Shown here: positions 1 through 10,258 of the stretch, piece by piece
Layout: the number at the start of each line of letters is the position of its first letter
Position numbering within the stretch: the stretch's first letter is position 1
Translations under genes and position numbers: made by a program
Notes under the pieces: generated by a model
Told to the model about the DNA's origin: nothing
Database searches by the model: none
The model's input: the letters and a program-made list of their open reading frames with translations, nothing else
DNA from: Paramacrobiotus richtersi
Lineage: Eukaryota > Tardigrada > Eutardigrada > Parachela > Macrobiotidae
DNA length: 20,348 bases
NCBI GenBank assembly: GCA_034698045.1
Contig: JAQGAU010001244.1
Span: 1 to 20,348, forward strand
Direction: 5' to 3'

Positions 1-2
1 CC

Positions 3-2290
3 CAATCACAGGAGGCCGAGGTCTCGGAGCTGCAAGCCGAGATCATCCAGTTACGGATCAAGAATTCCGAACTGGAAACCGAGATCCAACAGGAAAGGAC
101 TCGCGTATACAGCGACCCGGAGCTCTCCACCTTGAATCGGGAGAGCCCAACGTGGTCAACACCTATTGGAAGTGACTTGCTGTACCCAAAGGCAGGAACC
201 GCTTCCAAATCAGCTCCACCGAGTCCGGTGAAGAGCTCGGTCAAGGGCAACCTTTCGGCAAGGTTCGAGTCTTTCAGGACTCCTTACCAAGCCTCGGTCC
301 TTGACATCGCCACCCATCCCACGCCAAGGAAAGGATGTGGAAGTGGATCTGGAAGTGGATCGGAAGAGAGTCTTTTGGGGACCTTCAACCTCAAGGACCT
401 CTTCCCTTCTTCATCTTCCACGGAGAGTTCGCCAAACCAACTTTTGAATGTTGCGGACCTCTGTCGTATAGCGCTGCAGGACTCGACACCCATTCAAAGG
501 GAGGTTCGGCAGTCACCTGCGTCTAAAGTCGCAGGGACAACTCAGTTGAGTCCCTCGACGCTGCTGATCACCATTCCAGCGGAAACAACCCGGCGAGAGC
601 CGATAGTTTCCGACATCATGGACCGGATTCCAGGCACCTCGGAGGTCCAACTTGCAGTTGCAGGACCTACCGAAGGAACCGACGAATACGATACTGCTTG
701 GACGGGGAGTGGCCCTTCTCTTTCCGAGAGTGGATCCACGACCCCTCCAGGTCCTCCAATTAGGAGCCCAACTTGGCTTTCGCCATCGGGTTCCCTCTTC
801 GTCACCGGAGCGGATCAAGACAAGACTCCGGAGGTCCCAACTCTTATCGAGGGAACTTCCGGAGGTACTCCAACGACCACCGGAAATGTCCAGGAGGCTT
901 CCCCAACTAAAAAGCAAAGTCCCAAGCAGGCCTTGAAGGTCCCAGCGAAAGGTTATGGGTCCTCTAGAGGTACTTCCAGCACCCTGGAGGTACTTTCCAA
1001 GCCTGCTGCCTCCACGCAACCCCTAGTGCAACCTTCCGGTGTGTCACAGCAGTTAGTTGTGGCGCCCAAGGCACCTGCGGGAATGCTGGAAAGAACTGCT
1101 GACGGCGCCGAGTCGCTACGTCATGTAGTTTCCGGATATACTGGCATTCAACCTGTACTGCCGTTCAGCAGTTCAGAGTTGCCAGTGGCACCGAAGTCTA
1201 CAAAGACGGGCAACTCGCCATTGTCGAGCCCTCTCTTCACCCCTTCAATCAAGGAAGGACCCAAGAGCCCAGCTGCAGTGAAATCCTTCTTAAAGGACCA
1301 GCTGAGGGACAAAGTAAAGACGAAGAGAACCATGGAAGGCAACTCGGGAGGTGTTCCCAAAGCCTCCAAGGTATCTACTTCGCAATCTTCGAAGTCACAA
1401 ATGACTTCCAAGCCGCACACAGACCCTTCGATTTGGGGCGCAGGCTGGTCATATACCCCGGAGCCGACGCCAACTCTCAGTATGGGCAGTCAGGCAAACA
1501 TCTCGGACATTAGTGCAATCAGCACACATACGGTGTTCCGATTACGCGGTGGAGGCCGAAGTGAGGATGGGGACAATACCGGTTCCCAACTCCTCAAAGG
1601 TCCCAGCGACACACAGGTTAGGCAACCAGGTCTCGTACCGACACTGCCTTTCCTGGATCCCAACCGCGATCCCAATGCAGTCCATACTCTCACAGAGGCT
1701 CAATTCAAAGCCATGTGCGAAGAGTACTTCACCAGGGGACTCGCCGCTCAAAGCCAGCTCTTTTCAGAGCCTGAGCAGGATGGATACCCCAGATACAACC
1801 CGGAGCTCGATCGACAACGTTGTCATCGCTCAAATGGCCGTGAGCAACTCGGGGTTCATACCTCTAGCCACGACCAGCGGCGATCGACCCAAGCTGTCCC
1901 ATCCAAAGGCGTGTTACACGGTGGCCAACTTAATGTGGAGACAGTAGTCACACATCCACGAGGTCAAACTGGAGATCACCATCGCGTACCAACGGATGCG
2001 GATGAAAACCGTCGCACAACAGGAAGTGACGGCGGGGGACATCATGGAGGTGGTTCAGATAATGACCGCCGTCGGACTTCCAACTCTGCCAATAATGGCA
2101 CCGGAAGTCAGCAAAACCGTGATGCTCCGAGACACTCGGGCCCTGCTGGTGGAGGTCGCCTTGGTGATGGAGGTGGTTCTGAACTGCCCTCGTCTCCACC
2201 ACCACCACACGGACAAGGCCGAGGTGCCCCAAGAGGACAACCAGATCATCGAGAGTCGGAAGAGGAACCTCAGGATGAACCTCAAGACTA
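3..2290 (+). CDS. gag: Gag-side N-terminal region: coiled coil plus long low-complexity extension
   Basis: The frame is open from the left edge, so the true start is upstream. The first 40 or so residues have heptad-like Leu/Ile spacing with many Glu, Gln and Arg, and predict a coiled coil. The next 600 or so residues are rich in Ser, Pro, Thr and Gly, with repeated basic/Ser-Pro patches and a Gly-Ser run near 340-365. They show no folded domain I recognise. A short FRLRGG motif lies at 1536-1553. The last part is rich in Gly, Arg, His and Gln. It sits just upstream of the capsid-like domain, which suggests an extended Gag N-terminus or a separate pre-gag ORF, as some giant plant Ty3 elements (Ogre) have. 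Function is unknown; self-assembly through the coiled coil is inference. Confidence 0.6.
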
Positions 2291-2364
2291 GGCCAACAAG
2301 CTGTCGTCAATAATGGCGCAGTTACGGTCAATCTGGCGGATCTGATGCAGACAAATCGTGCACA

Positions 2365-2875
2365 GATTCCAGCACCTAAATTCGGTGGCGATATGGACGA
2401 AGTCGACAGCTTTGTTCAACGCTTCCGGATGATTTCCGAGGAGAATCGATGGAACGACAGGCGAGCCATCCTCCAACTTTGCTCTTCGCTTACGGCGAAG
2501 CGGCCACCTGGAGTGGTTCCCTGATCGCATCCCGAAGTAAACCAAAGAAGCTGAAGGGCTGGCTCGAGAAGCTCACCCAACGTTTCGGGGATTCCTCGCA
2601 GAAGAACAACGCGGTTATCGCACTTTCCAACCGGACGTATAAAATAGGGGAGGAAACTATCGAGGAGTACTACCAGGCGATGTCGTCTTTGCACGACAAA
2701 GCCGGGAACATCTATACTCCCGAACAGTTTGCCATCCACCTCGTCCGCGGTCTCTCCACTGATCCTGAGAAGTACAAATACTTCAAGTGGAAGGAGCCGA
2801 AATCAGGGGAGCAGTTTTTGTCGAACTGGCGCACGCTACAGGCGTATGACGACAAACTGCCAGCCGGAAAAAAGG
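2365..2875 (+). CDS. gag: Gag capsid-like domain (retrotransposon gag family)
   Basis: Capsid proteins assemble the particle that encloses the element RNA in the cytoplasm. The segment has the usual Ty3/gypsy signs: a FGG...VDSFVQRF-type entry helix, then an alpha-helical stretch with a W-L-E-K-L-x-x-R-F pattern, an EEYYQAMSSLHDKAG-type helix and a final helix around LVRGLSTDPEKYKYFKW. These fit the retrotransposon-gag fold (Pfam Retrotrans_gag type). It is followed by a Lys/Gly-rich and then Gln/Pro-rich region. It belongs to the broken element described for the whole region. Assignment is by pattern only, without a profile search. Confidence 0.65.
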
Positions 2876-3139
2876 GTGGTAAGAAGAAGTCACAGAACGA
2901 CACCGAGACGATCACCATCGGTAACGCGGAGGTTGGTAATACCAAGCCTCAGCAGAACCAAGGTCGTCGACCCCCTCCGGCAGTACCACAACTTCCAGTG
3001 CAGCCAGCAGTGTTGCAAGGTGGTACCCCCCAAGGTCAACGACAACCTCGACGGAATCAACAGCAACCCCAGCAAGGCTTTGGCAACCAGCCATCGTTTC
3101 CTTCTGGAGGCCAGCAAGGTTCCGGGGATCGAGGACAGT

Positions 3140-3780
3140 TCTGGTGTAGAACTGCCTCATAAATGGACATACAGATGCGCAGTGTCGCATGACCGGTGTT
3201 CCTCCTGAGCAGAACCGGAACTGGTTGCGTGCAAAGCTTCGGGAGCTAGGCCAGACTTCTGGAGGCGGCCAAAACCAAGCGTCATTTGGTGGCAACCCTA
3301 ACCAAGGTCAGGATGGCTTTGGAGGTCCTCGCGGTGGTCCAGGAGGTCCCCGTGGTGGCTTCGGAGGTCGCCGCAATGGCCCTGGAGGTCGCCGAGGCGG
3401 TGGAGGCCAACGCAACAACAACGGAAATGGCTATGGAAATGGTTACGGTAACGGATATAACAACGGCAACGGTGGAGGATACCAACAAGCTGGGTTCCAA
3501 CAAGAAGGCCAAGGCCAAGGGTGGAACACCCAGACCTGGTACCCCACCGGAGGCAACCAAGGCGGGTACGACAACCCTCAACAGGGACAGTACCAGCCCC
3601 AGCAGTTTGCGCCGGCCCCACAGAACCAGCAGGGATATCAGCCTGCTCAGTTCCGGCCAGGGGAACCCCCAAGCCCGCCAAATAATCCCGCAGTCGGAGT
3701 ATCAACCGACGCGCGGTAGCACCCAGCAAGGCCAGGCTTCAGGCGAGTTCCAGCCGCAGTTAAACGGCAACGGGCAGTAG
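3140..3780 (+). CDS. gag: Nucleocapsid-like region: Cys/His knuckle remnant and RGG/GN-rich tail
   Basis: Nucleocapsid binds and packages the element RNA. Remains of a small CCHC-type Cys/His knuckle are visible around 3145-3190. They are followed by a long disordered region made of Gly-Pro-Arg-Gly-Gly-type repeats (about 3320-3410), then Asn-Gly-Tyr-Gly repeats (about 3410-3480), then Gln/Pro/Tyr-rich sequence to about 3780. RGG-rich tails are a known RNA-binding feature and replace zinc knuckles in some retroelements. The Asn/Gly/Tyr and Gln/Tyr composition resembles prion-like domains that support condensation. It lies between capsid and protease, as expected. Confidence 0.6.
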
Positions 3781-3989
3781 ATAGCGGTTATACTGCTCCC
3801 GTTCTCCGGATACCGCGTAAACCCCCAGACAAGCTTTCTTCCTTCACAACTCCCGCTGGAGCTGTGCCAAAAGCCAAGTCGCTGAGTTGCAGCGTCAACA
3901 CGGCTGCACAGCAAATTCCGGAAAGCATCCGAGAACCTGTGGTAAAGGATATCAACCTTCCAGTTGAAATCCGGCCCACAGTCAGCGTT

Positions 3990-4370
3990 TGCACAGTCGC
4001 AGTGGACAACCTCCCAAGACGAGTCCGTGCACTGATGCATCCAGCTTATGTTAAGACGATTTTTGTCCAGGCGCTTATAGACACTGGAGCAGAAGCATCG
4101 TTGATTTCCATGGATTTTTGTTCCAAGAATGGAATAGAGCTGCACACCCTGCCGCAACCTAAACCGATTCGTGGCATTGGTGGGGCAAGCTACTTCACAG
4201 TCGTGCACTACGTCCAGGTACCCGTGACACTCCAAGGTCTTACGGTAGTACACTCGATGTACGTGAAGCCGACCAAGGATGACGTCCAACTTCTTTTGGG
4301 ACGCGATTATCTCAAGAGCAAGATGTTCACGGTCGTCGGAGATCGCATCACGAGTTTCGAGATGCTTCCT
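3990..4370 (+). CDS. pro: Retroviral-type aspartic protease (retropepsin)
   Basis: This is the protease that cleaves the Gag-Pol polyprotein. The catalytic triplet Asp-Thr-Gly, followed by Ala, sits at 4080-4091 in the context ALIDTGAEASLIS. The flap region follows, with GIGG near 4170-4185. The second conserved motif, LLLGRDYL, lies near 4288-4311 and matches the (I/L)LGxDxL signature after the DTG. Retropepsins act as dimers of about 100 residues, and this segment has that size. It lies between the nucleocapsid-like region and RT. Beyond it, up to about 4800, the sequence is less clear. Confidence 0.88.
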
Positions 4371-4819
4371 GAACGAAAGCCGAAACAGCTCAACAATCCA
4401 CAGCAAGCGTGCTCTGGACCGGAAGTCAAAGCTTTCCCGTTACCAGGGGCACGCATATTCCAGACCCAGTTGCCCTGGGACGCGCAAGAAAAGGAACGTG
4501 ATGATCCGTTACCTTCAGCGTTCCCAACTACGGAAGACGGTGGTAGTGCAGTCTATCCCGTTACCAGAGGCAACGGGACTAGAGCAACCCGTCACGGTTC
4601 TTGGACATCCTCCCAAGTTCAAGAAACGTGGCTCTATCCTGAAAAAAGGATTCAACGCCAACATGCACTCAGATGCACATGTCAGCCAAGCTTTACTGGG
4701 ACTACATATCCCGGAAATGAAGGCCCGGATACTGGCATGGTGCACATACGAGCAGCTGTCAAAATGGCAATCGTGATGCCGTCCGATATCATGTCGGCGC
4801 GCATACAAAACGACGGTCG

Positions 4820-5590
4820 ATGCGAGACCAGAACCAACAAGAAGGAAACCTGGCGTATGTGGAGGTGTTCAACATGAGTCTCCAGAGAATCGCTCGCGAC
4901 TTCGCGAGCGAGACGAAAACCCTGGAAGACCAGCAGACGCTTCTACGTCGTGAGTTTTTCGACCTCAACATTCCATTCCCTCTCGGTCTGGAACTGGAGA
5001 TTGAGGAACTCATTCAACGACCTCAATGGCTCAAAACAAGGAAGCTACCAAAAGACCTCACAGCATTGATTCCTTTCCATCCGTATCAACCGGATGTAAG
5101 AGCAGTCATGACTGCTGAGATGGATGGGGAAGACGACAGTTTGTCAGACGAGTCCGACAAGGAAGAGGAATTCGAACGTAGATGGATAACGGTCAACTTG
5201 GAAGTACGCGAACCGGAATTAGTCGCTCCCGTTGAGGCACAGAGCCCCCGGAAGTTGCTAGACTCTCACGACGCTACCCAGTTGCGGCGAACGTTGGATG
5301 TACACCAACTGCAACCGGTACCGCGGAATACCGCTCAACACATCCCAGCGTTAAAAGCTGGAGATGGCAACCCTTTCCCTCGCGCTCCAGTACCGGGTGG
5401 TAATGTAGTCGACACCGAACCACAAGGTGCGCCAAAAGGCGTAGAGCCGCAGAAGTGCTCCGCCGACCCGTCAAAACAGGACCACGAAGTGCAGGTGAGC
5501 TTTGGTGAGTCCCCGGCAATATGCAATGAGCCAATTCAGAGCTCCGCAGCCGACCAGCCTGCGACATGCCGGAGGATTCACAATCTCCCG
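4820..5590 (+). CDS. pol: Protease-RT linker of unknown function
   Basis: This is a long spacer between protease and the pre-RT domain. It opens with a charged helical stretch (RDFASETKTLEDQQTLL type), then an acidic patch (about 5125-5175, rich in Asp, Glu and Ser), then a disordered Pro/Gln/Ser-rich region. I recognise no enzyme here. Such linkers are common in large invertebrate Ty3/gypsy Pol proteins. It could also be the tail of the protease polyprotein. It is part of the broken element. Confidence 0.45.
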
Positions 5591-5599
5591 CTACTGCAG

Positions 5600-5960
5600 A
5601 ACTATTCAAAGAGCTTCCTGGATATCAAATCAACAAGAAGAGACCAACTCGGCAATTTGTCAAGGTCTACGCTCGGGAAAAGTTTATTCTCGACCCTGGT
5701 GTGACTTATGTCACAATTGGAACCGCAGATCTCAGTGATGAACAACTCTATATGTTCTCCCCACACCCGGGACTGTATTCCGCCGGCAAGCTAGCACCGA
5801 TTCAAGGTGTGCTGAAGCCAGAGTCGGGCGTCATGCAGGTTATGGTGGCGAACCATTCGTACTTCCGCCGCTACATCAAGAAAGGTGTTTTCGTGGGCAT
5901 TCTGGAACTCTATGAAGAGCTTCCGGAGATCCCAACAATTAACAACCTCACAGCGGAGAT
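5600..5960 (+). CDS. pol: Pre-RT beta-rich domain of Pol
   Basis: A compact, mostly beta-strand segment lies just before RT. It contains FVKVYAREKFILDPG, YVTIGT, a Pro/Gly turn region, GVMQVMVANHS and IKKGVFVGILE patterns. Domains like this sit between protease and RT in many invertebrate Ty3/gypsy elements and loosely recall dUTPase-type beta barrels. No dUTPase catalytic motif is seen, so I do not call it one. After it a helical connector leads into the RT fingers. Confidence 0.5.
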
Positions 5961-6129
5961 GACACCGGAAGATAAAGCTGAATTTGAGGAAACGATCAAG
6001 AACCTCAACATAAACAAGGATCTGCCTGACGTTTACAAGCAGCAGCTCCTGTTTATGCTTCGTCGTTTTCCTATGATATTCCCGACACAAAGACGTCCCT
6101 ACGGTGATGTGAAGTGTACCCCCCACGTT

Positions 6130-6880
6130 ATCGACACAGGAGACGCACGACCCATCAAATGCAACCCAGCACGGACTTCGTGGAAGGGACGCCAACTCAT
6201 TCAATAACACGTCCAAGACATGTTGAGTAAAGGCGTCATCCGTCCTTCGAACTCTCCGTGGGCATTTCCGGTCGTATTGGCGCACAAGAATGATGGAACA
6301 ACGCGTTTCTGCGTTAGCTACATCAAGCTTAATGCCGTCACCAAGAAGGATTCGTATCCACTGCCGCACCCTGACGAGCTGTTAGATGCGACAGCTGGGA
6401 ATACATACTTTTGTGGCCTCGACTGTTTCTCCGGTTTTTGGCAGTTGCCGAACGAGGAAAGCAGCATCGAGAAGACTGCCTTCGTTACTCCTGATGGACA
6501 ATGGGAGTTCACGAAAATGCCATTTGGCGTTACTAACGGTCCGGCAGCTTTTCAAAGAACGGTCGACCGTATGTTACGTTACTTCAAAGGCAAAGGCGGT
6601 GCATTCGCATACATGGACGACATCATCATCGTTGGGAAGACCTGGGAGGAATTCTTGGCGAATTTGGAGATCGTCCTTGATTGTCTAGCTGAAACGGGAT
6701 TTACGCTTAAATCAAAGAAGTGCCACTTTGGGATGACGGAACTGCACTTCCTGGGACATATCGTCTCCAAGGAAGGTGTCCGTACAGACTCAGCAAAGAT
6801 TGAAGCGGTTCAGAAGTTCTCGAGACCCATAAGCGAGCGTCAACTTCGTTCGTTCTTGGGACTTTGCAACTACTACCGCA
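6130..6880 (+). CDS. pol: Reverse transcriptase domain of Ty3/gypsy Pol
   Basis: RNA-dependent DNA polymerase that copies the element RNA into cDNA within the particle. Visible motifs in order are: the entry segment with HVIDTGDARPI (near 6127); GVIRPSNSPWAFPVVL (6232-6280); the KLNAVTKKDSYPLP block (near 6325-6363); LDCFSGFWQLP (6418-6450); FTKMPFGVTNGPAAFQR (6508-6560); the catalytic YMDD (6610-6621); the LKSKKCHFG and LGHIVSKEGV blocks (6708-6780); and LRSFLGLCNYYRRFI (6844-6888). This set and order are typical of Ty3/gypsy. Assignment is firm; the element is broken overall. Confidence 0.93.
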
Positions 6881-7009
6881 GATTCATTGAGCATTATGCC
6901 CAAAGGACGTTACTGTTGTACCAACTTCTACATATTGGTGCTAACATCAAGACGGACTGGACAGAAGTACACGAGGAACAGTTCAACAACTTGAAGAAGG
7001 CGTTGTCTG

Positions 7010-7420
7010 AAGCCCCGGTGCTCGCCAAGTTCGACCCCGATAAAGAATCCGTCATTGAATGTGACGCAAGTACCATCGGCGTGGGAGCCGTCCTCAGCCA
7101 AGACGGACATCCCATCGCTTATGCATCCAAAGCCCTGACAAAAGCGGAACAAAAGTACGCTATCACGGAGCTGGAATGCATGGCGTGGTCTATGCGGTAC
7201 ACAAGTTCCGGCATTTCATCGACTATTCGGAATTCACGGTCAAGACTGATCATCAAGCGTTGGTCAACCTGATCCGATCCACCAGCAACTCTCAAGGTGT
7301 TAACCCTCGTTTGACACGCTGGGCGATCGCCTTGGCTCGGTACAAGATGAAGATTCAGTATCGACCAGGGAAGCTGTGTGATAATGCCGATGCGTTCAGT
7401 CGCAACCCAATTGAAGGCGA
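7010..7420 (+). CDS. pol: RNase H domain of Ty3/gypsy Pol
   Basis: RNase H removes the RNA strand of the RNA-DNA hybrid and makes the primer for plus-strand synthesis. The segment begins after the RT thumb with PVLAKFDPDKESVIECDAS, followed by GVGAVLSQDG and the AYASKALTKAEQKYAITELE helix (7117-7175). The later conserved part, FTVKTDHQALVNL with RWAIALARYKMKIQYRPGK and NADAFSR, runs to about 7412. These are the usual RNase H blocks of Ty3/gypsy Pol. Confidence 0.9.
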
Positions 7421-7639
7421 CACAACGGATACAGAAGACCTCGACGAGTTCCCGCAGTTCGACGAGTACAAATTCGGTACCCCGAACGTGCGAGTGATTA
7501 CTCTAACCGAATCAGAGCCCCGTGCAGAGGAAGAAAACAATGAAGTTTTCCTGCGGAATGAGCAACTTAAGGACCCGTTCATTGGGAAGCTCATTAACCT
7601 GCTGGAGACCTCTCACGAGTTAGGCAAACTCAATCCTCG

Positions 7640-8790
7640 AGTCCAGAACCACTTCGAAATGTGGCATGGCATCCTGTACCGGAAGTACGAGGCCGACGAA
7701 CAGATTCACCGTCGCTTCGTCGTCCCGAGGCATATGCGGTTGGACATCATGCGAGCCATGCATGATACGCCTACTGCTGGCCATCTTGGACGTCGGAAGA
7801 TGACTCATCAAGTCCGTCTCCGATACTTCTGGCACAATATGGAAAACGATATCAAGCGTTACCTGCGACAGTGTCCGGAGTGCCAACTTCGGAAGGCACC
7901 TCGTCACGCTACGTCAGGTCAACTGCAAGAAATTCAACTCGGAGCTCCCTTCTATCGAGTCCAACTTGACATTAAGGGACCAATAACGGAAGTTTCCGAA
8001 AGTGGCAACCGCTACATTGCAGTCGCGGTCGACCATTTGACGAAATACGTCATTGCGGAACCGATTCCTGCAGCCACGGCGCAGAATATCGCTGACTTCT
8101 TGGTCTACAAGGTTATCCTTCCCCATGGAGCACCGCATATTTTGCACACCGACAACGGAACACACTTCGACAACAAACTTATCGAAGCTGTGAACCAATG
8201 TTTCGGTATCAAGCACTCATTTGGCTCACCATACCATCCTGAAGGAACTGGGTTGGTGGAACGCCAGATGCAGCCCATCTCAGACTCGCTTGCAACTGCT
8301 TGCATGAAAGCAACGAAACTAAAGTGGGACAAGATTCTACCCTTCATTGTGGAAGCAAGGAACTCCGCGATCCACGAAGCAACAGGATATACCCCGTTCT
8401 ACTTGCTTCGCGGACACGAAAAGTTCTTACCACTAGATACGGATACGGTGTTCGAGACCAATATCCCCGAGGATCACGCGACTATCAAGGACTACCTTGA
8501 GTTCCTGAAGAGCAACCTCTTACGAGCTCAAGACGTAGCCAAGATGCGCCTCGAGGAAGCCCATAAACGGTACGCCGAGATCTACAACAAGAAGAAGTCA
8601 AAGCCGACCTTTAAAGTTGGTGACATGGTGGCGTATCGTCCGGAAAAGAAACGCGGTGAATCAGATACACTGCGTATGAAATGGGACGGTCCTTACAAGA
8701 TCATCGATATCCCGAACCCCAACAAGCCAAACAAGGTCATCATTCGACGCGACGACGAGACCAACCGCGTTGAGTCTGTTGCTGTCGACC
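7640..8790 (+). CDS. pol: Integrase: HHCC, D,D35E core, GPY/F module
   Basis: Integrase inserts the cDNA into chromosomes. The N-terminal zinc domain has two His (7761 and 7782) and CPEC (7872-7883). The catalytic core (RNase H fold) has Asp in LDIKG at 7968, Asp in HTDNG at 8151 and Glu in GLVE at 8259. The spacing is 60 residues, then 35 residues, the canonical D,D35E. The C-terminal part carries a basic helix (KRYAEIYNKKKSK), VGDMVAYRP and the WDGPYKI sequence (8682-8702) of the GPY/F module, a Ty3/gypsy hallmark. No chromodomain follows. All three modules lie in one uninterrupted reading stretch and are the best-preserved part of the element. Confidence 0.95.
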
Positions 8791-8799
8791 GACTAAAGA

Positions 8800-9575
8800 C
8801 TTGGCATATGAGCGACGAAGATCTTCGGCCCCCTCTCGAGTGGAGTCGTAAGCAGTTCATGATGAACCCAGACAAGGAGGAGGAAGACGAAGAACGGCTC
8901 TTGTATGACAATGATTCAGATGCTGCAGATTCAGGTGTCGAGAGTGACCCTGAACCTCAGTCGGATACTTCCGAACAACCGGAAACGAGTACCAACTTGC
9001 CAGACAAGGCTTCGGGCTCGACAACACCGGTTGACGTAACGTCAAAGTTACACTGTATGTCACATGGTGCTATTCCCGGTGAGGAAAATCACACGGATGA
9101 TCCAGATCCTGCTAACCCAATGTTACATGTTGCCTTGGACCAACCTAGGGACTCCCCAGTCTCGAAGGTCCTGGCTAAGCGTTACATGGATGCACCGACA
9201 AGCAGCGTGGACACACGAGAATCGGCTCCCGCGGATGCAACCAAGCGCGTTACGCGAAGCATGACTCGGAACAAGGCTGAACAAGTTGCCAACTCTGAGG
9301 ATTCAGGCAACGAGGATCCTGAGAACCCCGATCCAGAATCTCAGCAGTTCCTGCCTAAACTTAAAAAGCGGAAACATAAAAGCCGACTTAAATTAGCACC
9401 GTTAATTACGCTTGTGCCGTACCTGCGCGCAACGAACCTCAATATAACCAAGCTACAAATAGTCTTCGAACCTGAATCCAGCGAAGCTACCTCCGACGAA
9501 CCAGCTGACCGGTGCTTTTCATCCTCAACAGATATCATTCTGTCAAGCTTGGAAGCATCCCGTCAAGCCTGGTAA
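8800..9575 (+). CDS. pol: Integrase C-terminal tail: acidic then basic
   Basis: About 255 residues continue past the GPY/F module to the end of Pol. The first part is very acidic (DEEDEERLLYDNDSD type, around 8870-8960) and Ser/Pro/Thr rich. Near 9351-9395 lies a strongly basic cluster (KLKKRKHKSRLK), a good candidate nuclear localisation signal. A short hydrophobic segment follows. In chromoviruses this position holds a chromodomain, and none is seen here. Targeting or nuclear import is a guess from composition. Confidence 0.6.
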
Positions 9576-9599
9576 AGTGAAGCATCAACTCAAGTACTC

Positions 9600-10258
9600 A
9601 GCATAAGATGCCTCCACGCTGTCAACGACCACGTCTCAGACAAGAAGAGTCGTCGACAACCAGAGTTCGCGCTCCCCGAGGACGTGCACCACTTCTACCG
9701 ACCCCAACAACGCAAGCTGGTCAACCTGGAGGTGCAACCTTTCCAGCCACCACAGCAACCACCACCTTTGCAGTTTCAAACACATATGTTCCAATGGCCG
9801 ATTCATGATCCTACGATCTTCCCACCACATGCGCAGATGCCTCTAGGTTGGCAACTTCAACCGCCATCGGGAGTGCTGATGCCGCAGGAGATGTCGTATG
9901 GCATGACGTCCCAAGGTGGTCAAATGTCACATGGTGGGCCGACGTTACATGGTCAACCTCTGTAACAGTGGCAATATGGAGAGCAACCGCAACAGATGCC
10001 TCATCAGCATCAGCAGCAGTATGCTACCCAGCCAGTGTACCCACAGTATCAGTACCAGTCGCAACCGCATTTGCAACCTCAGTATCAGCAGGGACAGTAT
10101 GCGCCGATGGGACCACAACCTCAACAGCAAATTGCTTCGGTGGTTCCCCCAGTTCCAACAAGGTTTCCTGTTCAGAGTGGAGTCCCAAATAGGAGACCAC
10201 CTCTCTTGAACATTCCTGGAGTGGAAACTGGTAATGACAATCGACATGACTACCATGG
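9600..10258 (+). CDS. Gln/Pro/Tyr-rich low-complexity region after integrase
   Basis: The sequence between integrase and the winged-helix protein is coding-like but of low complexity. It is rich in Gln, Pro, Tyr, His and Met (for example HQHQQQY and YPQYQYQSQPHLQPQYQQGQY near 10000-10110). Such composition is typical of activation or prion-like domains. It may be the N-terminal part of the downstream winged-helix protein or a separate product. I recognise no folded domain. Confidence 0.45.

Noticed and set aside
284-1751. Minus-strand frames antisense to the gag-side region
   Set aside because: They mirror the biased composition of the coding strand and have no motif support.
9341-9575. Chromodomain at the end of integrase
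   Set aside because: No aromatic cage pattern or chromodomain strand order is visible; the tail is acidic and then basic.
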